Shown here: piece after piece, positions 24,801 to 37,576 of the stretch
Numbering within the stretch: position 1 is the stretch's first letter
How the letters are laid out: every line of letters begins with the position of its first letter
NCBI GenBank assembly: GCA_028564675.1
Contig: JAOVVO010000008.1
Location: 248,001 to 312,000 of the forward strand
From: Onchocerca lupi
Lineage: Eukaryota; Nematoda; Chromadorea; Rhabditida; Onchocercidae
DNA: 64,000 nucleotides
Direction of reading: 5' to 3'
Program-made: the position numbers and the translations under genes
The notes under the pieces: model-generated
The model's database searches: none
Seen by the model: only the letters and a program-made list of their open reading frames with translations
Told to the model about the DNA's origin: nothing

Positions 24801-27800
24801 TTTTAAGAATGAATGAAAACCAAAATTGTTTCCTCCTGCAAAATTTCATTGTAATCACTCAACTTTTTTATTTCGCTTTTCTTCATACTTCGAATAGGAT
24901 ATTCGAAAATGTTATTATTTTCTTAAGATTTTCGAGGATTGTTCAATTTTAACGATATCTTTGAAGGATTACAATGGAAATATGAATGTTAAGAAAAAAA
25001 AAAGAAGAGAGTGACAGTACCTACTTTTTTTTTTTCATAGTAAAATTCGAATAAAATAAGAGAAGTGAAAAATCAATCAATTCATAAAATGTAGAAAATT
25101 TTGAAATTTTATTTTTAAATTAACATTCCTTCTCCATTAGCATTTCTTCACAATAATTAATTTTATTTTAAAATAACAATTTTCAACATTTCCACTCAAT
25201 TTATTTGTAAAATTACAAATTTGTATTACTTTTCTATTATGAGCTATATTATCAATCAAAGTTTGCTTCTTTTACTTCTTTTTCTTTCATTAATGATTGA
25301 AATGAATGATCAATTGATTTTCACACAAATGGATAATTTGGACAACAAGCGAGAATGAGCCTTTTAATGAGAGATCAAAAATTGATATTATTAAAAAATA
25401 CAAATTTAATTTAAACACACGTTTTTGCTTTTTATCATTAAAAATGGAAATTTAAAGAAATTTTTGTCGTATCTTATTTAAAATAATAATGCTTTTCTTT
25501 TTTGGCATTAATTCATTAGTCGATTTAAATCTTTTATAAATTTCTTGTAAAAAAAAGTTTGGAGAAATTTGAAATTTTTCTTTCGCTTTTTTCTCAATTT
25601 TTCAATCGTTCACTTTGATCTCTATTTTTCGAAACAATTAACAGTTTTGGTAATATATATAGTGATTCTTTTTCATTAAAATTGGATTTATTGAAATTAG
25701 ATTTTATATTTGAAATTAAATCTAATTTTTTTGACATTTTACAGGAAAAAATTTATCAATAAATAATATCTTCGGCTATCATGAATCTATTGGCACTATT
25801 ATTGTGAAATTTCAAAAATAATTGATTTTTCTAAATTTTTGATTAAACTTTTTGCAATTTGTTAGATAAGATTTGAAATAGAAGAAAAAAAAAATTAATT
25901 TTAAGATAAATAAATTTTAATGAATTTATAATTTCTTCAATTTCTTTTAAGTTCCCTAATTTTTCAATTGTTTCTTCGCTTTATCTGTTTAAAATTTGAA
26001 ATATTATAATTTGCTTTTCCCTTTTTCTCATTCCTTTCCTTTTTTTTTTCTTTCTCTCAGAATATGCCAATAGTTTGCTTTGCGAGATTATATTTACCTA
26101 ACAATAAACGCAAACAATATAAGCTTGCAAATGGTGCTTAAAATGAGCATTTACTTCCTGCTAATAATTAATAAATTTAAAACTAGAAAAAAGATGAATT
26201 GGAAATTTAAATTTAAAACTCCATTGAATCAAAATTCGATCATTTCAAAAATGATTTTGCATAATTAATTATTATATTGGAAGTAAGAAAAAAAACGAAT
26301 TTTTTTTTTTTGATCATTTGTTTGCCAACCAACTACGAATCAATACAAAAAGACTGAAATTATGGGAATTTTGTTGTCGATGTGTGGTGGCAGTAATTTA
26401 GTACATTTCATTAACATTGTAAAATTTATGTGAAATTTCGAAGGTCATGCAATTAATGGAAAACGGCCAAAATGCTGGATAAAACTGATCGATAAGAGCA
26501 TAACAAAAATTATTGAAAATTCTTTTTTGAAACATTTGAAATTTTTTTGTTTTATTTTTGTTAATTTAATAAAGAAGAATAAATTATTACTAAATTTTGA
26601 TCAAAATAAACAGAAAATACAACTTTTTGAAATTTTTTTCTCAATTTTTTAATTTGATAGAATGTATAGGAAATTTTTATGGTATCCAAATAAATCTTAT
26701 TTTTTTTTTTTCAATTAATTATAAACCATTCATAAGAAAATATTGAAAAAGTGAAAAATTTTCTCTTTGAACGATCAAATTTTAAAAGAATTGATACTGG
26801 AATAAAAAAATCCTTCAGGATATCATCATATTAGATTTCACAAGATATATTTCTAGAAGTTTTAGATAAATCGGAAGAGATGCTACTGTCAATTAATTCA
26901 TATTTAAAAATTTTTTCTTTAGACTGGTTTGTTTGATATTTACCGTATATCTTCCATCCTATCATTATTGTCATTATATGAATGGAATAATTACGGAAAT
27001 TTTGATTTTAATGAAATTATTTGAAAACTGGAAATGTATTTAGTGATATGTCATGATGAGTCAATCTGATAATTTCAATTATCATTCTAGATTTAAATCT
27101 TGATGTGAAGTAACAGTAAAAAGCAAAAGACTGGCGAAATCAAAACATTTTGTAATTAGTAATCAAAAATATATCAAATAAATCAATTTTAAATCTGCGA
27201 ATTAAATAAATGAAACAATCAGTAAAAAATTCATTTTCATTAATAAAATGAAAAAGGTATAAATGAGATATTTTCTTGAATTATTTATTTTTTTTATTAA
27301 TCTAATAATTTCAAGATATTTCAATGATTTTTTTAATTAGCAAGTAAGATAAATTGTAAATGGCATAGTTTTAACAAAATTATAATTGTTCTCAAACAAA
27401 TTGTTCATCAGAATACATTTATAGCAGAACTGTATTTTGATAATTTTTATGTAAAATAAGAAAAAAACCTTAACTGTTTGTACAATTCTTAAAAAATTAA
27501 AAGAAATTAATTTTGTAAAATTTTCGGCAAAAATTCTCAAACATTATTACTAAAATAATTTTACCTGTTCCAGCATACAGTAAATCGCTATCTCGAAGAA
27601 ATGTTGAATTATGATTTGGATCGTAAGGAGCAATACCGAGTCCGGAAAATTCTAAACTTTGCCTGTATTCACCGTACTTCTCACGCTCATATTTTCGACA
27701 CATTGGTTGAAATGAGTTGGTACCACAAATTAGAATACTTTGATCATCACCTTTAGCCAGGATACGTACGTAATTATGGCATGCATCCTAAAATATATAC

Positions 27801-30800
27801 TTGTTTATAGTTCTACATTATATTGATATCGAATTTTTCATAAAAAATTAAAGTTTTGAATGGAAAAAAAATTCAAAAATTTTGAAATATTTTAGATTCC
27901 AAATTTAACTACTCATTTTCCAATTTTTAAACTAAAAAAGAAGCATGGACATATAATATAAATCCTTAAAATATTCCAAAGTTTTTCAATTCCGCCTTTC
28001 CCCAAAAATTGAATTTCCGTTTCTCATAATTTCTCGTTTTTGAGAAACGAACTTATGAAAAAAGTTAAAGGAGAAATCAACCATTTAAAAAATATTACTA
28101 TTGCAATTAGTCGGAAAATTTGTTTTATGCTTGATTACTCAAGTTGAACGCATATTTTTTCCGTTTTCGCTTTCTTTTTTCATTTTTGCTAGATTTTATG
28201 CCAAAAAAGAAGAAAACTTTTTCAAAGTTATTGTTAATTATTTGAGTTAAATTCAGTCGTTAGCATTTCGGTTGTTGTTAAATTCCATTTAAATTTTCAA
28301 TTTCTCATTCTTTAATTACATCACTGTTCCGTCGAAATTTTATTCATTTCTTCCGCAAAATAGAATAATAGTGGACGTGAAGGAAGGAGAAAAGAAGAAT
28401 TGAAGAAATTTCCATCTCAAAGAAAGCTTTTGTGATGGAACGAAGCAAGCTTAATTACTATTTTTAACGGCTATTCAAATCAAAATTTGATCATTTAACA
28501 ATAAATTCGATTCAAGTAAAAATTGAATTAACTTTGAAATTTGAAAAAAAATTTTAGCAAAAATTTAATTTTTGCCAATAAATTTATATAAATCGTAAAT
28601 GTATGCTTCTCAGCAAGTATTCAAATGAAAAATACTATTAATATGACCTTTGACTTTCCTTTCATCAAACATTCCTTCACAACACTTTCCTTTGATGGCC
28701 ACTTGATCGAATGTATTTCGGTGAATGTTCCAACGCTGATATTATATACAACATCCCTGCAAAAAAAACGCAATTAAATTAGTTAAATTTGAAAAAAATT
28801 TGAATCACTAATTAGTGAAATTATCGATGAAATTGTTAGTTTGAATTTAACAAATTGGGGTTTGAAAATTGTTCAAGTCTCACTTAATTATATTTATTAT
28901 ATCAGAAAAAAAAAATCGGTAAAAATTAGAAATTATAAAAGAAAAAAGAAAAAAAGAAAAAACTAAATCATAATTTTAATCAATAATTTAGTAAATGATT
29001 ACAGAAAATAAATATCATGAAATTTGATCCAATTTAAGCGTGAAACAAACAAATGGTTCAGTTAAATTTAGAATAGTTATGTTATATATAATTATCAACT
29101 AAGTTAATTGAAAATCGATCAATCCAAAACATTGTTAAGCATAATCAAATGACAAATGAAAATTCTAAAAATAAACTTTTTGAAAATTTGAACCTTAAAT
29201 TTAGAATTATAACCATCAAGTCACAAAAAATCATCAATTACGAATAAGAATAACAAAATAATACGTAATGAAAGAAATAACTTATCATAATAGATGTTAA
29301 GGATATTTAAAAATTACTGCCTTTTTTGAATAAATTAATTATTGGTTTGATCATATTTTTATGAATTCTTTGATGAAATTAAAAAAAAAGTTTAAATTTA
29401 AATTTGAATAGATGTACACAATATAAGCATTATGCTACCAATAATACGCATATTACTAAAGTACAAATTTTATGTATTTTTATTTTACTTTTTAATTTTG
29501 TACCATCACTACTATTATCAATCAATATTATGTGACCTTTAACTTATTTTTAATACAGTATTCATTTAATTTATATATGATCTCAAGTGGCATTGATAAT
29601 TGTAGTCAGCGATAAGAAAATGATATTGGAATAATATTTCTATGACACATAAAATTCCTGCACATATGAATACTTTATAGATGAATTTTTAAGAACTTTT
29701 TTTTTAAAAACTTCAAAGCTACCATACTTAATTTCATGGTATACTTCGAAATATTTCTTCAAACATTTCATTCAATCAAATTTGCAAATTTGAAAAAATA
29801 AGCAAATTTACAACTAATGAGCATTCAATGATAAGCTTGAAAATGATATAAAATCATTAAGTGAATTTCATACAATTTAATAGCTTAAAATCTTTAAAAT
29901 TTAATTAAAAATCGTGAATTTTTCAGGTCTGACAGTAAAGTTATAATATATTGCAATTATTTTAGTGTCAATTTTTGATATCAGTCGCAGAGTATATAAT
30001 GTCATTTTTTAAGTATTCGGTGTCTTTTAATTGTAAAATTTTGTCAATTATTATTGACTTTATTAATTATTATTAAACGAAAATTTTACGTAATATTTGT
30101 ATAAAATAAATTAATTTCTGTTGTTCGAAACATTATTAAATTCATGCTTGTTATGCACAATTCAATAAAGAAGAAATAATGAAATGTAGTTATCATAAAA
30201 TTTAAAAATGGGATTAAAAAAAATTTAAATATAGAATTAAAATAAATCGAAGATGAGATGTTCTTTTTTATTACTTATTTATTAGTGAGCATTTTAGAAA
30301 TTTTCATTTAGCTTGAAACATTCTAGCAATAAACGATTATTAAGAATATTAAATGATTGTGACAAATTATTGCACGAAACAAAATTAATTGAATGTTACG
30401 ATTTTTCTTTTTTTTTGCAATCAAATAATTGAAATTAAAATGAAATGATAAAAAGAAAAAGGAGGTTAATTACCTTGCGCCGATTAGCAAATGATTGCCA
30501 TCTAGATCAAGAAGTTTGAAATAATCGGATATTGATGAATTACCAAATCGGAACACTGATGGATCTGAAAAAAACCAACCGATAAATTTTATGATACATC
30601 TTTAAATTTAATAAAATGTATTTTTTAAAAGCAATTTTGCTAAAGAGTCATAAAATTTATGTTTAATATTAAAATAACTGCAGTATCCGATGTTTTAACT
30701 CGCTGTTTTACACAGAATGATGGTAAGTAATTTTAGAAATAAAAATAACATGTAATTTCGAAATGTTAACACAGAATACTTCATTTAATTGTGATCATTG

Positions 30801-33800
30801 ATCCTGAATATTTTACCCAGAATAATGGCTGGTAAAAGAAATGTAATATCAGAATCAATAAAAACTCAAAAAATCGTAATTTTCGTATTATTAATTCTCG
30901 AATACAGTCCACTTTTTTGTCATAATGGACAGAGCAACTTTGCAGTTTCAAATTTCAAACCATATTGTCGCTGGACCTAATCCAAGCTAGTAGAATTTAT
31001 ACTTCCACAATTTTACTCCACTTTTTTCTCATTTAATTTCTCTTTTCAGTGTATTTTAAGAATGAATGAATTCGCTGATTAAAATTTGCAACAAAAGGCA
31101 ATATTGCAATGTATAAAATGTTCTATTGTAAAGTGAGATAACGAAGATTGGCAATCAATTTAAAATAATTAAATTCAAATATTTAGCTTTTATAAAAGAT
31201 TATCACGCATATATATCAGTTGTATATGATAATTATAAATATATATATTTATATTCCTTTTTTTGGATAGATATATTTTAGAAAATGGACTTAAAGCAGT
31301 AGAATCTGGATAATAAATTAGAATCCTCATGTTAGGATTTGCTTTTCAGGTTTTGCTTTGTACCTGATAAGATATCAGGTAGACTGATAACACATTTGAT
31401 AACATGTCACAAAGAAAGCAAAACCTGAAAAGCAAATTTTAACATGAGGATTCTGACTTTTTTGCAACAATTTTGCACAGTTTCGGAATATCTTAACCTC
31501 AACAGATTAGGATATTCGGAAAATTTTTGTCATCAATTAATGCGCGAAATTTTTTTTTTTCCAATGTCAATAGATTATTCCATTTGTAAATTCATTAGTT
31601 TGAATTTTGTCTTCATTAATTTTTATCTAAACTTTAAAAATTACTTTCTCTCTTCCCACCTATTTAATCATTTATTTTTTTTAGAATCTTTATTGAGATT
31701 TTATTCCTTTTTCCGAAGAAATTTTCATAATCTTTCCTTTTTCAATTTCCATTTTTTCTTATGAGTTTCGTTGTAAGAAAATTTATTTTTGTACGATTTT
31801 TTTGCTGTCTCGAATTCCGAATTAACTTGAATTCATGTTTGAAAATTCAATGTCAACCATATACATATACTTTATCTTACTTGTAATCAAAAAACAAACC
31901 AGCTGTTTGCAGTTTCAGACAGTCCTACTGATAATATCTCTGATAATATATCATAGCAAGAAGAAACGGGAGGGATGCATATTGACCCATGAATAGACTG
32001 CAAGTCGCATGGATAAAAACAAGTGACCTTGTAAATTGTCGTCGGTAGATGTGATTTTTTAGCAAGGTTGACAAGATACATTCTGATTTGACCTTTCCTT
32101 CTTTTTAGATCTTTTGGAATAATTTCACAAAAAAAAAAAAAAATCGATTCTAAATTACTACTCCATGCAAATGCGAAATGAAAGATTCATCGTTTTAAAA
32201 ATGTTTATTATCGTTACAAAATACAATTGTTATTGTTTGCGAAAAATTTTTCATTGGACTATTTGCAATAAAATTTTGCATTTGATAATATTTTAGAATT
32301 AAAAAGAAAAAAGAATGAAATACAAATGGATATCACTGAATTTTTATTTACGAAGCAAATTTCTTGTCGGATAATGAGATTCCTTTCAACTCTTTCATTA
32401 AAATCAATAATGATTTAAATGGATGAGAATTGAGATTTTTCCCTTTGAATAAATTATAAATCTGGAATTTTAAAATTTTTCAATTTAATATTTTCAATTT
32501 TTTTTTCATTGAATTCAAAAGAAAAAAAATTTCGGAGTGAAATCAATTATGCTTCAAGATCTTTTTCATACCACCAACGAAAATTGGTTCCATTGCAATA
32601 TGTGTACCTTTTTTTTTTGATTGCAAGATAATTTAATATGATGGGAATCAATTTAAAAAATTAAGAAGAGTTAATTATTATAAATTATTAAATTACTAAA
32701 TTAGTAAATTATTGAATTGGTAAATCAATTACATATAATCCAGTAAAAAGCAATTCGACAGTTCTCATTCATTGACTATAACTATTTTATTTTATGGATT
32801 TAAACAATAGGTTGAAAGTTTTAAAGACTAAATATATTTTCTCAAAATAATAATTATTTAAATTTCAATTCTTTTTAGTCGATATTGATAGATATGTTCG
32901 GTTAAAAATACTTTTCCAAGGTTGAGAAAATATTCTTACCAATTTTAAGCATTTCATTCTTGCTCGTAACCAAACTCTTTTTTAAATTTTCTTTTTCTTA
33001 ATATCTTAATTGAAAGAAAAAGACGAAATTGATCTGAGAAATATTCAAAAGAAGTCGAATTTTTCATGTCCAAAAAATATCGCAAAATGTTCAGAATTAT
33101 TCGAAAAAATTGAACAATGAAAATTAAAAGCCCAAAGCTGAAACTTTCATTACATGTAAAAGTTTAAATTAAATGAAGAAAAAGAATGAAAGTCAGGAAA
33201 AATTGATTTCAACTCAAATAATATTCAATCTGAAGAATTTAAGCAATGATTAGTTCAAGTTATACCTTAAATGTTATTGAAGAAATAAAAAAAATATATT
33301 TTTATCGTTGACAGCACCCATTCAATTAATGAAATATAGTTCGAATTTTCCCTATAAATTGAAATATCTAAAATTAATTTATGATTCTGGAAAATATTTT
33401 AAATATCATTAACAAGAAGTGGTCAGTAAGGATTTTTTTTTAGTTAATTTATAATTTTCAAGCAAACTAAGATATGCGAAATCAAGAGAATTTATTATGC
33501 TAAAAATCATTCAAGACCTTTTCCATTTTTGACTTTTGACTAGGGAAATTTTTTTTCATCCGTTCTCTAAAATGCTTGCTTAAAGCTTGTTTCATTTTGC
33601 AAGTTTACTGTTTTATATTCCGTTCACTGTGTAAAGTATTTAAAAAAATAATCAATTAATTTTTAATGTCTTCTACCATGAATTTTTCTAATTTCGTTAG
33701 TTTTTCTTGTTGTTTTTCCCTTAATTTTTAACCAGAAAAGAAGAACAAATGTCAAATTTCATCAATATATTACATCTTATAAAATTAATTTACGTTTAAT

Positions 33801-36800
33801 TTCGAGTTTTATCAACTTTTTATTCCTTTTTATTAGTAAAAAAAAATTGACGAAGAAGTTTACAAAATATAATTACAATTAAAAGCACATCATAATTTTT
33901 CTCTCCAAATTTTTAAATTCAAAGTATTTTATTTAAAATAGTATCGAATTTTTCATTTCATGTCAATTATATTTTTATCAAACTATTTATAAATAGCAAG
34001 ATAAAACAATTTACAGTCGTACAGTAATTTCTAAGCTTATTATTTATAAATTCGTCGAAATTATCAATTATCAGTTTTTCTGATCAATTCAACAAAGTAA
34101 CTTTCCGACTAACAACTTGAAATTGGGTCTGATTTAATCATTGCCAAATCACTCGCCTTCTAAAACGCTACTATACAGTTTTGAGTTTAAATCTTCAAAA
34201 CTATTACTATTTCGAATACATTTTGAATTTCTTTCTTCATCGAAATTCCTTCACTGCCCTATTCTCTTATCTTCCTTTTATCACAATTTCTCGACAAACA
34301 ACAAATTGTAATGCAAAAATTTATGATGATCGACCATAGTATTATAGCACTTCATTAGGCATTTTGGATTATTTGAGATCGCGATTTCACAATGCTATTC
34401 TTATCAATATAGTTTATCAGATAAGATATTTCTGAAACTTAAAATTTCTTACTTATCTATCATCAAATTTATCGAAATTATGAGTTATTCGAATTTGCAG
34501 ATAAAATTCTGTCACATACAGTATGATCAACATATTAACTGCCATACTAAAAACGATAAACTAATAATTTTCAACGATCAAGAAATTGATTTTAACCAAA
34601 AATGCTAAAATTGTACATTCCCTTAAACTAGTTACATTATATGAATGAACAACTAGTAATTTGCCTGAAAGGAGTTAAATTTGGTAATTATATTTATAAT
34701 TAAAAAATTTGAGGCTATTAAAATAAATTGAAAATTGGAATTAAAAATTGTTAATTTTCTTTTTGGTTTAGACACATAAATGAACCTATTCAACTATTCT
34801 ATCGTTTCTTTTTTTCTTTCAACTTTTGTTGAAACTAAAATTAACAATGAAAAGAGTGAATAAATTCTGTTCTAAGCAATTCTAACAATGACATTTTTTC
34901 TTTCCTTTCATAAAAAGAGAAGTTCAACTCTTCAAGTATCATTAAGAATTCGTTCTATTTTTTTTTAACAAAGTTTCAAGAAATTTATTAAATAAACACT
35001 TTAAAATTAAGTACTATTACATGAGTAATAACACATTCAAATCATTATTAGATTAATTAAATGTCATTATTTAATGAACATTACGCACGCATATTTTATG
35101 GGTTATTGCAAGTATTATTTACCACCAAATTTTTTTCTTTTTTTTTTTTAATTTTTCATTTTTAATTTTTTCTTTTTTAAAATCATCAATTAATCTGAAA
35201 GGCTTTTTATAATTAGTGCTTAATAGGACATTTACGTATACATGCATATGCGTTCCTTCACATGTGTACTTAGCATTTTTATAAACATGTTGATTCTATA
35301 ATATGGCCCATCCAAATGCATGATTTTTATATTTTCTCCAAAATTTCATAAAATTTGAAATTCTGGTTAATTTTCAGCATGAAAATATCATCATCAATAG
35401 AATTTCAATTTAGTAAAATTATAGAATGGGGAACAATATAATTTGAATTGTAGCAAGTTCTAGCCGAAATTTACTGAAGGTCACTCAAAGAAAGATCATA
35501 GAGCTTGAAATCAAATGACCTTTTTTTTTCTTTGTTTTCATTTTATCCTTCAAATAAGGTGTGATAAAAATAGCTACAATTAAGATATTAAATATTTTTC
35601 AGACAAGTTCATCGAAAAAATAATCATTTCGAAATTTGTTTTATGATTCGAAAATTTCCTAATTTCCCCATTTTTCCTTCTTTTTCCAGGTTTTTCTGAA
35701 ACTGTCAATAGAAGAAAAAAGCTTAGTGTATCCTGGATATTTTAATGCTTTTAATATATCACTTTACTTGCTTTGCTTGAATTTAATTTTCATTTTTTAA
35801 ATTTAGTTTGAATAATAATGATGATAAATTTAATGGTAATGATATTGGAAGCAACTAATGACAGCATAAGTAATAATACTAATGATAATCATATTATTAA
35901 CAATAATAACAATAATGATGATAGAAAATATTACGTTATTCATTTCAGATAGTTTCTTTTTTTTGGAATATGTGCATAAAAATCTTTTTCATCTATAGAA
36001 ATTCATCTTTTCTATGAAAAATCCAGAATTTCCATTATTTCATTATTATCGATAGTCCAATATGATTTACTATTATGAATTTCGTCTTAGAAAAGAAAGC
36101 GAAGATCACCTTTCAAATTATGGCAATGGATACGAAATGGAAAGAACTGGAAATGGAATAATTATACATTTCAACTACACATGCGATATTCTCTAATGTT
36201 ATTTAAATATTTTTAGAAAAAATTTTTATGAATGATTAATTAAATAATTTAAACTGACAATTGTACTTACTGACTAATTATTTAATTAATGAATCTAATT
36301 GTATGTATTGATAATATTTGTGATAATCTAAAAAATAAAATACGGATTACAATTCATTATTTGGTAAAAATATGAAACAATTATTTCGGTATTTCTCTTA
36401 ATTACAAGATTACTGCAACGAATCTTTATCGCAAAATTATTTTTCATGTAGTAATTAACTCATATAATTAACACACCTGCATACCTGTAATATATTTTGG
36501 CAATATTATTCGACCTCATTTAATTCAGAAAATTCAATAATGCACACATAAACACACACACACACACACACATACATGATGAAAGATGATGAATGAACCG
36601 CTGGATTCAATTATGAATTTCCTCTTTGAATACTAATAATGAAGGAAAATTTGCGTAATTTCTAAAGTACATTTATCTGAAATGGAACGAAATGAAACAC
36701 TTTTTTTCAGTTCAAATAAACCAATTTTGGAAATTTCAATTCACACAAAAACGACGTTTTTTTTTTTTTTTTTTCTTATTTTTCGTAACAAACATCGCAT

Positions 36801-37522
36801 CGAATGGTGGAAGAAATAATGAAAGTTAATTCTGAAATCTCATATTTTATATAACTATCATGTCATTTTAGGAAATAAAACTAAATTAAGAATTGTAAAA
36901 AAAATGGAAATTAAAATGGAAAGTAAGCAGAAGATAAGCTGATGTAAAATGAGCATCACTGAAATACATTTATTAAGTAATCTTTATGTATTTATTTGGC
37001 ATAATGTTTCAATTTTCAATGAAATTTTTATTCATTAAAAATTCTACGAATAGAAAGCATTGAGATAGAGGGAATGAAAAATTGATTGGAATTTGAAATA
37101 TTTTACAAATGCTCATTTTTATTTCAAACATGAAAATGTTGCATTTTAAATTTGGGATGCCTTTTTTTGACTATTTGAATAAAACTAGAATATAATCAAA
37201 GTATTACTTTATTTTATTGCAGATAAAATATATTGCAAATCAGAATAATTTATTGCTATTGATATTTCTATTGCACTGCACTATATGCATTTGTGAAAGT
37301 GGAATAAAACAAAAAATTTTGATTAAATATGAAATAAATTTTAATAAAAAAAAAAAAAAAAAAAGAATCTAACTAACCATTAAGTAATGAGATCTTGATT
37401 GGTTGATTGAAATATCCATTATTATTGTTGATAATATTGCTGTTATCAGAGATCAGTTCAGCAAGTACCACCACGAAATCAAGCAATCGTATGAGGAATG
37501 GATAGAAAATTTCGGAATGCAT
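18721..37522 (-). CDS. Class 1 transmembrane semaphorin (SMP-1/SMP-2-like)
   Basis: Plexin ligand for axon guidance and epidermal morphogenesis. Exons, minus strand: 37522-37378, 30564-30474, 28756-28648, 27787-27565, 24121-23982, 22525-22331, 22060-21832, 21575-21418, 21323-21180, 20859-20642, 20137-20007, 19315-19120, 18835-18721; all phases fit, about 697 residues. The first exon gives a hydrophobic signal peptide starting MHSEIFYPFLIRLL. The Sema domain runs from exon 1 to exon 10 (LLIGARDVVYNIS, DACHNYVRILAKG, CGTNSFQPMC, DFSGADPLI, YGVFRSPLAG). The PSI domain is in exon 10 (CNHFNTCSDC, DPHCAWD). One membrane segment lies in 19315-19120 (FFIPILCSSIATLAMFFGFF), followed by a basic stop-transfer CHWKLPKKEK. 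No Ig domain and no thrombospondin repeats, so class 1. The exon 20137 acceptor could instead be at 20131; both restore Gly. Orthology to smp-1 versus smp-2 is not decided. Confidence 0.93.
19623..19771 (-). other. Optional or alternative 3' exon of the semaphorin
   Basis: Lies between the exon ending at 20007 and the TM exon at 19315. An acceptor CTTTAAG precedes 19771, and the exon starts in exactly the phase used by the TM exon. It encodes about 50 residues including KDCECKERKPILACAS and, if read to TAA at 19623-19625, ends in a short hydrophobic tail FGVIAGFLLSSF. It can also serve as a symmetric 114-base cassette if the weak donor at 19657 (G|GTGTAA) joins to 19315. Seen: open frame, matching phase, cysteines. 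Inferred: use as an exon. Confidence 0.5.
24122..27564. other. Semaphorin intron, no other feature supported
   Basis: About 3.4 kb of AT-rich sequence between the exons 27787-27565 and 24121-23982 (minus strand). T- and A-runs only; no open frame with splice signals or family similarity on either strand. Confidence 0.6.
31320..31454. repeat. Foldback element: inverted repeat with arms of about 42-46 bp (MITE-like)
   Basis: Left arm 31320-31361 (starts AGAATCCTCATGTTAGGATT) and right arm 31409-31454 are near-perfect complements with a few mismatches and a small length difference. The 47-base loop contains its own inverted repeat TACCTGAT..ATCAGGTA (31362-31382). No transposase is encoded, so a non-autonomous element or a structured RNA is the simplest reading. 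No clear target-site duplication was found by eye. Confidence 0.75.
36543..36577. repeat. CA dinucleotide microsatellite
   Basis: Run of about ten uninterrupted CA units flanked by degenerate ACACATA/CATACAT copies, inside semaphorin intron 1. Confidence 0.9.
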
Positions 37523-37552
37523 CGAAAATTTCGATGTGTAATCAATTATCCA

Positions 37553-37576
37553 TCAATGCATCTTCTAATAAAATAA
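37553..37576 (-). promoter_or_regulatory. Likely acceptor ahead of the semaphorin start codon
   Basis: On the minus strand the sequence ATTTTATTTTATTAG ends at 37565, 43 bases before the chosen ATG (37522). No upstream donor is identifiable, so it may receive a spliced leader or an untranslated first exon lying further right. Confidence 0.35.

Larger units (their letters stand above)
28757..37377. other. Large 5' semaphorin introns
   Basis: The two introns flanking the small exon 30564-30474 are about 1.7 kb and 6.8 kb. The 6.8 kb first intron holds the inverted repeat at 31320-31454, a slightly GC-richer stretch at about 31890-32100, a CA microsatellite near 36550 and homopolymer runs. No coding sequence is supported inside. 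Long first introns often carry transcriptional control elements, but none is identified here. Confidence 0.6.
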
